Assembly (NCBI GenBank): GCA_044464225.1
Contig: JBIQLN010000011.1
Coordinates: 41,120 to 105,119, forward strand
Length of the DNA stretch: 64,000 nucleotides
Direction: 5' to 3'
Source of the DNA: 66-474 sp044464225
Lineage (GTDB): Bacteria > Pseudomonadota > Gammaproteobacteria > Xanthomonadales > Rhodanobacteraceae
The notes below the pieces were generated by a model. It did no database searches and was not told where the DNA came from. It was given only the letters and a program-made list of their open reading frames with translations. This document shows positions 1 through 8,377 of the stretch, piece after piece (position 1 is the first letter of the stretch; every line of letters begins with the position of its first letter). The position numbers and the translations under genes were made by a program.

Positions 1-666
1 AGCCAGGTCGAGCTGCTGACCCTGCTGGTGGCGCTGTGGTCGATGACGGCGATGGTGTACCTCGTCGCCGGGTTCCGCGAGGCGCGGCGCGCGGCGGTGG
101 TGGCGAGTTCGGGACGGCGCGAGCTGGAGCGCGTGAACGCGGCCCTGGAGCGTGAGCGGCAGGCGCTGACGATCGTCGCCAACCGGGATCAGTTGACGAG
201 CCTTTACAACCGTGCGGGCTTGCGCCATCGCCTTGCCCTGCTGCGCGCGCAGGTAGATGCGCAACACCGGCACCTGTCGGTGATCTTCATGGACGTCGAC
301 CACTTCAAGCGGATCAACGACGTGCATGGCCACGAGGTGGGCGACGAGTGCCTGCGCAACCTCGCGCGGCTGGTCAACGCGAACATCCGCGAGCAGGATG
401 TGTTGTGCCGGTGGGGCGGCGAGGAGTTCGTACTGGCCTGCGACGGTGCGAAGCTGGAGGTGGCGGCGGGGCGCGCGGAACGTTTGCGGGTGATGATCGA
501 GCAGGCCGAATGGCCGCAGGGCGTCGCCATGTCCTGCAGCTTCGGCGTGGCGGAGATGGTGCCCGGTGAAAACCTGCGTGACCTGTTGAAGCGCGCCGAC
601 GACGCCCTGTACGCGGCCAAGCGTGCAGGGCGGAATCGCGTGCGGGTGGCAGTCGCCCGGGACTGA
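1..666 (+). CDS. Diguanylate cyclase, membrane-anchored, C-terminal part (5' end outside window)
   Basis: The reading frame is open from the first base, so the gene starts upstream; 221 residues are visible. A transmembrane segment (about residues 5-25) is followed by a charged coiled-coil-like linker (30-57) and a full GGDEF domain. The active-site loop reads GGEEF (bases 415-429), an accepted active variant, and an RxxD inhibitory site (REQD, about bases 388-399) lies at the normal spacing before it. It should make cyclic-di-GMP from two GTP at the inner membrane with product feedback. The upstream sensory part cannot be seen. It converges on the dipeptidase gene with a 35-base gap. Confidence 0.93.
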   Translation, partial: SQVELLTLLVALWSMTAMVYLVAGFREARRAAVVASSGRRELERVNAALERERQALTIVANRDQLTSLYNRAGLRHRLALLRAQVDAQHRHLSVIFMDVDHFKRINDVHGHEVGDECLRNLARLVNANIREQDVLCRWGGEEFVLACDGAKLEVAAGRAERLRVMIEQAEWPQGVAMSCSFGVAEMVPGENLRDLLKRADDALYAAKRAGRNRVRVAVARD

Positions 667-701
667 CGCCGCGTGACGCAGCGGCGAAATGGTGGCCGCC
701 T

Positions 702-2030
702 TCAGACGCCGGTCGCGCCTTCCTTCGAGCCGTTCTTCGCGTCGATATCCATCTCTATCGTCGCGTGCGACGGTGCTTCCTGTGCCTGCAGGCGCTTGGC
801 GACGGCTTCGGCTTCGCGCATGACGCGCAGCAGGTTGCGGCCGGCGAGGTCGGCCAGTTCGTCGTCGGTCCAGCCGCGGCGCGCGAGTTCCCTGAACAGC
901 GCGGGATACTTGTCGACGCCGTCCAGACCCGTGGGCGTGGTTTCGATGCCGTCGAAGTCACTGCCGATGCCGACGCTTTCGACGCCGGCGATCTTGCGGA
1001 TGTGATCGATGTGGTCGGCGACCTGGGCGATGGTGGCCTTCGGCAGCGGGTGCGCGTGTTCCCATTTTTCGATGGCGGCCTTGGCGCGATCGGGTTGCCC
1101 CACATACAGCGCCTCGAATTTTGCGGATACGCCGGCGCGGTCGGCATGCCAGCGCGCGACGTCCGCGGAAACGAAGGTGGGATAGAAATTCGCCATCACG
1201 ATGCCGTGGTTCTGCTTGACCATGCGCAGGACGTCATCGGGCACGTCGCGCGGATGGTCGTCCAGTGCGCGCGCGCTGGAGTGCGAAAAGATCACCGGCG
1301 CCTGGGTGGTTTCGAGCGCGGCCTTCATGGTTTCGGGCGACACGTGCGAAAGATCCACCAGCATGCCGAGCCGGTTCATTTCGTGCACCACGGCGCGTCC
1401 GAATGCAGTCAGCCCGTGGTGCACCGGGTCGTCGGTGGCGGAGTCGGCCCAATCGGTGTTCTTGAAGTGGGTCAGCGTCATGTAGCGGGCGCCGAGCGCG
1501 TAGTACTCGCGCAGCACCGCCAGCGAATTGTTGATCTGGTGGCCGCCTTCGACGCCGATCAGGCTGGCGATGCGCCCGGATTTCTCGATGCGCTCGATGT
1601 CACCCGCGGTGTACGCCATCTCGAAGTCCTTCGGATACTTCGCCACCATGGTGCGGACGATGTCGATCTGCTCGAGCGTCATCTGCACGGCTTCCGGTCC
1701 GGTGACGGAGGCGGGAATCCACACCGACCAGAACTGGGCCCCGAGATGCCCCTTGCGGGCGCGCGGGATATCGGTCATCAGGTGCACGTCGTCGCCGTCC
1801 TTGCCATGCAGGCTGGACGTATCGGCCGCGAGATCGAGGTTGCCGACATTGCCGAACTTGTCGCGGATTTCCCACGGCAGGTCGTTGTGGCCGTCGATCA
1901 CGGGCGTCTCGGTGAGTACCCGGTCGACCCGTGCCGACAGTGATTCGTCCTTCGCCGATTGCGATGCGGCGAAGGCGATGCAGGGCAGGGCGGCGAGCAG
2001 GCAGATGGCAATGCGAAGGTGCTTGGTCAT
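702..2030 (-). CDS. Secreted membrane-dipeptidase family (peptidase M19) protein
   Basis: 442 residues starting at MTKHLR, which opens a clear signal peptide (about 1-22, ending AFA). An in-frame start 17 codons upstream gives only an arginine-rich stretch and is disfavoured; GGGGAC precedes the chosen ATG. M19 zinc-site motifs are all present: DGHNDLP (H-x-D), GVEGGHQ, DLSHVS, FSHSSAR with DHPRDVPDD, and GSDFDG. The family hydrolyses dipeptides, some including D-amino acids, with a binuclear zinc site. Here it would act in the periplasm or at the outer surface, probably in peptide scavenging. It stands alone, convergent with the GGDEF gene. Confidence 0.93.
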   Translation of the reverse strand: MTKHLRIAICLLAALPCIAFAASQSAKDESLSARVDRVLTETPVIDGHNDLPWEIRDKFGNVGNLDLAADTSSLHGKDGDDVHLMTDIPRARKGHLGAQFWSVWIPASVTGPEAVQMTLEQIDIVRTMVAKYPKDFEMAYTAGDIERIEKSGRIASLIGVEGGHQINNSLAVLREYYALGARYMTLTHFKNTDWADSATDDPVHHGLTAFGRAVVHEMNRLGMLVDLSHVSPETMKAALETTQAPVIFSHSSARALDDHPRDVPDDVLRMVKQNHGIVMANFYPTFVSADVARWHADRAGVSAKFEALYVGQPDRAKAAIEKWEHAHPLPKATIAQVADHIDHIRKIAGVESVGIGSDFDGIETTPTGLDGVDKYPALFRELARRGWTDDELADLAGRNLLRVMREAEAVAKRLQAQEAPSHATIEMDIDAKNGSKEGATGV

Positions 2031-2269
2031 GGCGTCCCCGGTGATGTCAGAGAAGAGGCGACGTCGTCGGACGTCGCGCAACTCCCGAGCCTACCACCGT
2101 TTGCCCACCCGGCCGGAAAGGACGGTCCGGCCGGCGCCAGCCCTTGTCTGCACATGCGCGCGGCCGATCGATTCCGGTTCACCGGGCGGGTCGGCTTCCC
2201 GATGGATGACACGGCGCGCCACGCGGCGCAGATGATGCTGTGCCGCGCCGGCTCCCGCAGGCCGCGGGA

Positions 2270-3001
2270 TCAATCGATTCGGAGGGTTTCCCGGCGTGCC
2301 CTTGACGATCGACGCCAGGCGAACAGGCCGAGTACGGCGGCGCCGAACAACCACAGGAAATCCGGTTCCGGTACGGACGCGACGGCGAACGGGCTTGCAT
2401 TCGGGTCGACGAAGTACCCGCCGTTGCCATCGGACTGGATTAGCTTCATCCCATACGTGAGTCCGCCCGGCCACCCCGGTCCGAAGAAGTCCGGTGCGGT
2501 ATTGCCGAAGCTCCACAGGTCCAGGAAGTCGCCGTTGTCGAGGGCGAACATCACGCCCATCAGATCCAGGAAGCCGCCGGAAAACGGATAGACGAGGGAG
2601 CCGTCCACGAAGCAGATCAGCGGCGACCCGGTCGGGTAGAAGAGATTGTCGTAGGACACGCCGTCGTGGTCGCCCACGCCGGGGATCGCAAAAAGACTGT
2701 AGCTCCAGGGAAGCACCTCGCCGGGTGCCGTGGTGTGGTCGATGTCCCGCACGCCCGTGATTGCCCGGCCGTTGAAGGTGCCGCTGGCATCGCTGATCGC
2801 CAAGGGCACGTTGTCGGGGTTGACCACGTCGTCTGCCCGGGCGGGCCCGGTCGTCAGGTCCGCGTATCCGCTACCCAGGGCGCCGCTGAAATGGATCCTC
2901 ACCACGTCTGCGTGGGCGAAGGGAGCCAGGGCAACCATCGCCAGCACCGCGCCGGCGGTCAGGAGCCGGTTCCTTATGGAGATTCCCGTCATCGCATTCA
3001 T
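2270..3001 (-). CDS. PEP-CTERM sorting-domain protein of unknown function
   Basis: 243 residues from MNAMTG, preceded by a good GGGAGG ribosome site. The N-terminus has a Sec signal peptide ending near AHA. The C-terminus has the hallmark PEP-CTERM tail: VPEP, a hydrophobic helix and a basic end (WRRSSRARR). Such tails target proteins to the exosortase/EPS export system of biofilm-forming Gram-negatives. The roughly 185-residue middle is glycine/aspartate-rich, looks beta-rich, and I do not recognise a named domain in it. No exosortase or EPS gene lies in the window. A sigma-54-type promoter lies just upstream on the same strand, in keeping with PrsK/PrsR control reported for PEP-CTERM genes. 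Confidence 0.85.
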   Translation of the reverse strand: MNAMTGISIRNRLLTAGAVLAMVALAPFAHADVVRIHFSGALGSGYADLTTGPARADDVVNPDNVPLAISDASGTFNGRAITGVRDIDHTTAPGEVLPWSYSLFAIPGVGDHDGVSYDNLFYPTGSPLICFVDGSLVYPFSGGFLDLMGVMFALDNGDFLDLWSFGNTAPDFFGPGWPGGLTYGMKLIQSDGNGGYFVDPNASPFAVASVPEPDFLWLFGAAVLGLFAWRRSSRARRETLRID

Positions 3002-3066
3002 CGCTTCAACCTCCCTCGGTTGATGGAATGTCGAAGCCCCCTGTCTGCCATTCGACACCGTGCGGC

Positions 3067-3083
3067 AGCATTTCACGTGCCAA
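3067..3083 (-). promoter_or_regulatory. Sigma-54 (-24/-12) promoter of the PEP-CTERM gene
   Basis: Read on the minus strand the site is TTGGCACGTGAAATGCT. It matches the RpoN consensus TGGCACG-N4-TTGCA/T with GG (3081-3080) and GC (3069-3068) separated by exactly 10 bases, as RpoN requires. The GC element is about 66 bases before the start codon, giving a predicted 5' leader of about 55 bases. The remaining 250 bases up to the next gene at 3335 show no coding signal; an upstream PrsR-type activator site would be expected there but I cannot define it. Confidence 0.72.
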
Positions 3084-3334
3084 GCATGCAGGTCGTTGTT
3101 TTGCCGGATTTACCTGGATTTGCACTGGCTGGTGCCGGGTGCCTTTTGTAATGTGTTCCGACGCCGGCCAGTTGCGATTCCTTGCCACCTAAAGGCGTTC
3201 GAAGGCGGAGCGACACGCTTCTGCGCACCGGAGGTGGCCCAGTCGCTTGTGTAAGAAACTTCGACGAAAGGACGCGCTGTGCCGAGCCGGAAGCTCGCAG
3301 TAGCGTTCTCCTCGCGCGCTCGAACGGTTCGTTG

Positions 3335-4534
3335 CTAAAAGAACGTCGGCATCGTTTCCAGTACCTGCAGGTCGTCGCCGACCAGCAGCACCTGTCGCCA
3401 CTTGTCGAAGGTGAGGCAGGGATGCGAAGCGCCGAAGGACACCACATCGCCGATGCGGAGATCGATGTTCCCGGGGACCGCCATCATCGCGTGCTGGTCC
3501 ATGACCTTTCGGATGTGGCAGCCGTCTAGTGGGCGGGCCGGCTCGCCGATGCGGTGGAGTTGCAGCGGGATCGGCAGATCGGGATCGACGGAAATATCGC
3601 GCTTGCCCATCGCCACCACCGCCATGCCCGGTTCGGGCAGCGACTGCACGTGGGCGAACACGGCCAGCGCCGGCTCGAGCTGGCCTTCGAGTTCGGGATG
3701 CCGCGTTTTCACCTCGGCCATTGCGTCGCGATACGAGCGGTGATCGTGCACGACGTAGCAACCGGGCCTCAGGATCGGCGTGCAGTGTTGACGCAAGTCG
3801 GCCCGGTCGAAGGCTTCCGCGATCAGATCGAACCACTGCGAACCCGCGGCGGTGATGAGGGGCTTTCGGCCTCCAAAGGCACCTGCGGCCAGAAGCGTGC
3901 GCACCGCATCGACGAGCCGCTGGCCGTAGCTGCGGACCTCGTCCACTGCATGCCCGCCGCCAATCAGGCCTTCATAGCCTTCCATGCCGCGGAGTACGAG
4001 GGCGGGCGCCGTGGCGACGGCATCGACGAGGGCCTTCAACTCCGCATCGTTGCGCACCCCGCAGCGGCCACCCGGCACGCCGAGCTCAATCAACACTTGC
4101 AGGGTGAGGTTGCGTTGCCCGAAAAAGGCGTTCAACGCTTCGACGTTGGCCACGCTGTCGACGAGGCAGCAGTAATCCGCGCCGCCTTCGAGTAGCCCCG
4201 CCACGATAGCCATGTTGGGCCTGCCGACCAACTGGTTGGCCATCAGCAAGCGCGGGAAGCCATGTTCGAACGCCACCCCGCATTGGACGGCGGTGGCCAG
4301 GGTGATGCCCCACGCGCCCGCGTCGAGTTGGCGGCGAAACAGCGCCGGCGCCATCGTGGTTTTCCCGTGCGGGGCAAGCCGGGCGCCGTGTTGATCGGCG
4401 AAGCGCTGCATCCAGGCAATGTTGTGGGCCAGCACCGAGTCGAACACCACCGCCGCCGGCAGGCTCACCTGCTCGAGCAGCTTGGGGCCGTCGACTGATC
4501 GGCCTTTTTCCGGATGACGCGTGACGGGGATCAT
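3335..4534 (-). CDS. D-serine/D-threonine dehydratase-like PLP enzyme (alanine-racemase fold)
   Basis: 399 residues. The N-terminal PLP-barrel carries the Schiff-base lysine in APHGKTT (K58); the C-terminal domain ends with GASHPC (H371, C373), the metal-binding His/Cys pair of eukaryotic-type D-serine dehydratase. The family uses PLP and zinc to deaminate D-serine or related D-3-hydroxy amino acids to a keto acid and ammonia. Annotation pipelines call close relatives amino acid deaminase. There is no signal peptide, so it is cytoplasmic. It is transcribed away from the ligE-like gene and could handle D-amino acids released by the nearby dipeptidase, which is inference. The ribosome site before the ATG is weak. 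Confidence 0.88.
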   Translation of the reverse strand: MIPVTRHPEKGRSVDGPKLLEQVSLPAAVVFDSVLAHNIAWMQRFADQHGARLAPHGKTTMAPALFRRQLDAGAWGITLATAVQCGVAFEHGFPRLLMANQLVGRPNMAIVAGLLEGGADYCCLVDSVANVEALNAFFGQRNLTLQVLIELGVPGGRCGVRNDAELKALVDAVATAPALVLRGMEGYEGLIGGGHAVDEVRSYGQRLVDAVRTLLAAGAFGGRKPLITAAGSQWFDLIAEAFDRADLRQHCTPILRPGCYVVHDHRSYRDAMAEVKTRHPELEGQLEPALAVFAHVQSLPEPGMAVVAMGKRDISVDPDLPIPLQLHRIGEPARPLDGCHIRKVMDQHAMMAVPGNIDLRIGDVVSFGASHPCLTFDKWRQVLLVGDDLQVLETMPTFF

Positions 4535-4863
4535 GGCACCGGCCGGGAAGAACGGCGTCCGATCCTACATCGATGCTCCTTCGAGTCACAGCATCCGGTG
4601 ATCGCAACGCGCGGGTTCAAATCGATATTCCGCCGAGGCAGCGCGTGCCCCGCCCGTGGCCAAAACCGTCTTGCCGAGCCGCATCCACGGCATGCGGGCG
4701 CAGCGCGCTGCACAGGTTCGTCGTGCGCTGCACCGGTCCAGCGCGGTAGGAATTTTCCGACAGCGCTTTCGGAACGTCTCGCGCGATCGCCGGGATGGCG
4801 GCCGGCTTCGTGGCCGTTTGCCCGCGCCGACAATCGGCGCTGGCGATCAGCGGAGCGGAAATC
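4535..4863. other. Divergent intergenic region, nothing defined
   Basis: 329 bases between the divergent dehydratase-like and ligase genes. No open frame here has family-like content, and I see no convincing promoter or hairpin. It must contain both promoters. Confidence 0.4.
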
Positions 4864-5742
4864 GTGCGTGCAATGATTCGATGGCTGGTACCAGGAATCC
4901 TGCTGTGGATGGCGATCTGGCCGGTGGCGGCGGGCGCCGCACCGCCACCACCGGTCGAACTGGTCGATGTCTACCACGGTGGTGTCGACCTGTCCCGCTA
5001 CTGGGTCAGCGAGAAGTTCGACGGCGTGCGCGGCTACTGGAACGGCCATGAATTGCTGACGCGCGGCGGCACGGTCGTGCGCGTGCCGGCGTGGTTCACC
5101 AGGCATTGGCCGAAGACGCCGATGGACGGCGAGCTGTGGGCCGGCTACGGCCGTTTCGCGACGGCTTCCACCATCGTGCGCACGGCCGGACCGCATGACC
5201 CCGCGTGGCACAAGATGAGCTATCGCATTTTCGATCTCCCGGCGCAGGGTGGAAACTTCGACGCACGTGTGCCGGCGATCCGCAAGACTGTCGCCGCCAT
5301 TGGCGACCCATGGGTGGTGGCGATCCGCCAGTTTCATGTTCGTGACGAAGCCGCGCTGCACGCAGCGCTGAAGCGCGTCCTCGACAAGGGCGGCGAGGGA
5401 CTGGTCTTGCATCGCGGCGACGTGCCTTACCGTTCCGGACGCAATGTCGGCCTGCTCAAGCTGAAGCCGTACGAAGACGCCGAAGCCAGGGTGGTTGCGA
5501 TCCGGCCGGGCGAAGGCCGGCTCAAGGGCATGATGGGCTCGATCGAGGTGCGTACGCCCGATGGGCGCCGTTTCGCGATCGGCTCGGGGTTTTCCGATGC
5601 GCAGCGGAAGCATCCGCCGGCGGTCGGCTCGTGGGTGACCTACCGGTTCAACGGCCTCACCAACCGCGGGCTGCCGCGCTTCGTGCGATTCCTGCGGATG
5701 CGGCCGGGTGGGCCGCCGCCGGAGCCCGCCGCGCATCCATGA
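4864..5742 (+). CDS. ligE: Exported ATP-dependent DNA ligase, LigE type
   Basis: 292 residues from a GTG (4864) with GGAG eight bases upstream; an ATG at 4873 is the alternative, and both leave a signal peptide of about 25 residues ending VAAGAA. Nucleotidyltransferase motifs are in order: motif I EKFDGVRG with adenylating K51, motif III-like MDGELW, motif IV-like EGLVLH, motif V-like LLKLKPY, then an OB-fold C-terminus. Size and lack of extra domains match the minimal bacterial LigE group, which is usually exported to the periplasm. A role in joining DNA outside the cytoplasm (uptake or extracellular DNA) is proposed for the family; no competence gene is nearby. The last codons approach trxC convergently. 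Confidence 0.9.
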   Translation: MRAMIRWLVPGILLWMAIWPVAAGAAPPPPVELVDVYHGGVDLSRYWVSEKFDGVRGYWNGHELLTRGGTVVRVPAWFTRHWPKTPMDGELWAGYGRFATASTIVRTAGPHDPAWHKMSYRIFDLPAQGGNFDARVPAIRKTVAAIGDPWVVAIRQFHVRDEAALHAALKRVLDKGGEGLVLHRGDVPYRSGRNVGLLKLKPYEDAEARVVAIRPGEGRLKGMMGSIEVRTPDGRRFAIGSGFSDAQRKHPPAVGSWVTYRFNGLTNRGLPRFVRFLRMRPGGPPPEPAAHP

Positions 5743-5769
5743 CAGTGGCTCCCCGGGGCCGCGCGACGA

Positions 5770-6207
5770 TCACCCACCGTGACTCCGCACCCACTGAACG
5801 ATGCCGGCGGCATCCATGGCGCCGGCCTGCCGCGCGACTTCGCGACCGCCGCGAAACAGTGCGAGCGTGGGAATGCTTCGGATCCCGTGGCGGGCGCCAA
5901 GCCCTTGCTCGGCTTCGGTATCGACTTTCAGCACGCGCACGCGCGGTTCCAGTTGCGCCGCGGCGTGCGCGTAATGGGGTGCCATCATCTTGCAGGGTCC
6001 GCACCAGGGTGCCCAGAAGTCCACCAGCACTGGAATGTCGTTGCGGGAAAGATGTTTGCGGAACGCGGCGTCATCCACTTCCACCGGTTTGCCCTCGAAG
6101 AGGGGCTGGTGGCATTTGCCGCAACGGGCCGCCTCAACGGAACGGCCGCGAGGCACGCGGTTTACTGCCTGGCAGTGCGGACAAACGATATGCAATGCGT
6201 CGTTCAC
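5770..6207 (-). CDS. trxC: Thioredoxin 2 with N-terminal zinc finger
   Basis: 145 residues. It starts with two zinc CxxC pairs (C9/C12 and C29/C32) typical of TrxC, then a thioredoxin fold with the redox motif WCGPC (C69, C72) and the cis-proline in SIPT. It should be a cytosolic disulfide reductase resistant to oxidative stress. The start is a GTG overlapping the stop of the upstream transporter gene in a GTGA arrangement, so translation is probably coupled. Length matches E. coli TrxC (139 residues). Confidence 0.93.
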   Translation of the reverse strand: MNDALHIVCPHCQAVNRVPRGRSVEAARCGKCHQPLFEGKPVEVDDAAFRKHLSRNDIPVLVDFWAPWCGPCKMMAPHYAHAAAQLEPRVRVLKVDTEAEQGLGARHGIRSIPTLALFRGGREVARQAGAMDAAGIVQWVRSHGG

Positions 6208-7328
6208 GGGACAAGTTCTTCGTGGTCGCCGGCAGCGGGCGGCGCGCCGGCGGCGGTGCCCGAAGCGTGGTTCACCGCGGCGTGGATCATCGAATTGGCG
6301 GTCGCGATGAACGGCACCGCGAAGAATGCCCCGGCAATGCCGCCGATGGCTGCGCCCGCCATCACGCCCAGCACGATTCCCAGCGGGTGCACCCTGACCG
6401 CCCCGCCGGTGATCCACGGGTGCAGGACATTGCCTTCGATCTGGTTCACCAGCAGCACGATACCCAACATGATCAGTGCATTGGTCCAGCCGTTGAACAG
6501 CAGCGCGATGATCACGGCCGCTGCGCCTGCCACGATCGATCCGATGATGGGTACCAGCGCGCCGAAGAACACGATGGCCGCGATCGGCGTCGCCAGCGGC
6601 ACGCCGATGATCCACGCGCCGAATCCGATCGCAACGGCATCGAGCGCGGCCACGAAGATCTGGATGCGGGCAAACTCCTTGAGCGTGTGCCAGCCGGCGC
6701 GTCCGGCGAAATCGATGCGGGCGCGGGCGCGGCGGGGAAACAACCGCGTGGTCCACGACCAGATCTGGGCGCCGTCGATCATCGCGAACAGGATCACGAA
6801 GATGATGATGAAGATGCCTTCCAGGACGCCCACCACGCGTTTGCCCGCGTTGGCCGCGCGCAGGGCGAGGCGCGAAGCGTTGTGCTGCAGCCACAGGACC
6901 ACATCCGAGATGTAACCGTTGATTTTTTCCGGCGTCAAACCGAGCGGATGGGTGGCGAGCAGGCTGTTGAGCGAATTGCCCAATGCGCCGATCTGTTTTT
7001 CCAGCGTTGGCAACGCGGTCACCACGCGTTCGGTCACCAGCAGCAGCAGGCCGACCACCACCGCCATGCCGATCAGGAGCGCAACCAGGATGGCAAGCCA
7101 CTTGGGCCAGCGGTGGCGCTGCAGGAACTCGGACAGGGGCACCAGCAGCGCGGCCACGATGATGCCGATCAGGAAGGGAATCACGATTTCCGCGAGCATG
7201 TGCGCGAGATATCCCACGCCCGCGATCGCCGCGGCCATCACCAGCAGGCGCCACGTGAATGCGGCGCCGATGCGCATGCCGTGCGGGACGGCATCGTCGG
7301 CCGGATCGCTGGAACGTTCGCGCCACAT
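6204..7328 (-). CDS. AI-2E/PerM family transporter
   Basis: 374 residues from MWRERSS. A GTG three codons upstream has the better ribosome site (GGGGTGA) and is equally possible; the longer open frame upstream looks non-coding. About eight transmembrane helices in the usual 2 + long loop + remaining-helix layout of the PF01594 family, with the central soluble loop containing the NSLNSLL region. Members export autoinducer-2 or act as Na+/H+ antiporters; substrate cannot be told here. The gene is the first of a two-gene unit and its stop overlaps the trxC start by four bases. Confidence 0.88.
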   Translation of the reverse strand: MWRERSSDPADDAVPHGMRIGAAFTWRLLVMAAAIAGVGYLAHMLAEIVIPFLIGIIVAALLVPLSEFLQRHRWPKWLAILVALLIGMAVVVGLLLLVTERVVTALPTLEKQIGALGNSLNSLLATHPLGLTPEKINGYISDVVLWLQHNASRLALRAANAGKRVVGVLEGIFIIIFVILFAMIDGAQIWSWTTRLFPRRARARIDFAGRAGWHTLKEFARIQIFVAALDAVAIGFGAWIIGVPLATPIAAIVFFGALVPIIGSIVAGAAAVIIALLFNGWTNALIMLGIVLLVNQIEGNVLHPWITGGAVRVHPLGIVLGVMAGAAIGGIAGAFFAVPFIATANSMIHAAVNHASGTAAGAPPAAGDHEELVP

Positions 7329-7596
7329 CGAACTCACATTGTCACCCCGCGATCCGCCGTCGAGGCGCCGGAGGGCTGGACGCGTCGGCACGCACCGTTC
7401 AGGCCGCGTGCGGAAAGCCATGACACGCCGCCCGCCGCCGCAAGCGGCCACAGGCTAACCACCCGTGGGTGGAATTGATGTCAAGGCGTTTCCATGGGTC
7501 GCGCGGGTGATCGGTTCGTGATGGCGCCCCACGTCCGCCTTCACATGGCGTGGAACATTTCGCCCCGATAATGTTGGCTTTGGCCAAGGAGACCGG

Positions 7597-8247
7597 ATGA
7601 TGAACCTGAAGATGCCCGCGCTCGTCGTCGCCTGCACGCTGGTGCTTACGGCCTGCGGCGGCAACAACAACCAATCCGGGAACGCACCGGCGCCAGGCGG
7701 CACGGCTCCGATGCCTGCGACCACTGCGCCTGCCATGCCGATGACGGCCGCGCCCGCAACCACGTCTACCGCGGGCCGGATGGCGATGCCCGGGGCGGCC
7801 GGTACGTCCGCCATGGCATCCGGGTCCATGGCAAGCACCGGCAAGCCACCCGCGACGGTCAACAATTGCAGCACGGAAATCGAGGCCAATGATGCGATGC
7901 AATACAACGTCGGCTCGATCGCGGTGCCATCGTCTTGCACGGACTTCAAGATCACCCTCAAGCACACCGGCAAGCTGCCGGTGGCATCCATGGGCCATGA
8001 TGTGGTCATCACCAAGCAGTCCGACATGCAGGCGGTCGATCAGGAAAGTGCGGCGGCCGGCTTGGACAACGGCTACATCAAGGCGGATGATCCGCGCGTC
8101 ATCGCGCACACGAAGCTGATCGGCGGTGGCGAAACCGCGTCGGTGAGTTTCCCGGTCAGCAAGATCAAGGATGGCGGCCCGTTCGTGTTCTTCTGCAGCT
8201 TCCCGGGACATTCCGCACTGATGCACGGCACCATCAGCGTCCAGTGA
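7597..8247 (+). CDS. Azurin-like blue-copper lipoprotein
   Basis: 216 residues. Signal peptide with lipobox LTAC (C20), so lipid-anchored. A low-complexity Ala/Pro/Thr/Met/Gly linker (about 24-85) leads to an azurin domain. Type-1 copper ligands are visible: H134 in MGHDVV, C200, H205 and M209 in the C-terminal FFCSFPGH...M loop. A disulfide is likely between the two domain cysteines near residues 90 and 114. It should carry electrons in the periplasm. GGAG sits five bases before the first of two adjacent ATGs. A strong terminator follows. Confidence 0.92.
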   Translation: MMNLKMPALVVACTLVLTACGGNNNQSGNAPAPGGTAPMPATTAPAMPMTAAPATTSTAGRMAMPGAAGTSAMASGSMASTGKPPATVNNCSTEIEANDAMQYNVGSIAVPSSCTDFKITLKHTGKLPVASMGHDVVITKQSDMQAVDQESAAAGLDNGYIKADDPRVIAHTKLIGGGETASVSFPVSKIKDGGPFVFFCSFPGHSALMHGTISVQ

Positions 8248-8277
8248 CGCGATCCACGAATCGGGTGGGTGGCAAAC

Positions 8278-8307
8278 GAGCGGGCGCCGGAGGGCGCCCG
8301 CTCTTTC
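8278..8307 (+). terminator. Rho-independent terminator after the azurin gene
   Basis: A perfect 11-bp GC-rich stem (8278-8288 with 8293-8303) closes a four-base loop and is followed by TTTC. It lies 31 bases after the azurin stop codon. Confidence 0.8.
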
Positions 8308-8377
8308 ATGCGTGCGGGCTGGACACTTGCGGCGGTCCAAACCACACTTCGGGCGTCCCTTGCGGAAGGAATTCGAC

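Noticed and set aside
5631..7478. A 615-residue plus-strand open frame across trxC and perM
   Set aside because: Low-complexity His/Asp/Arg sequence, antisense to two recognised genes.
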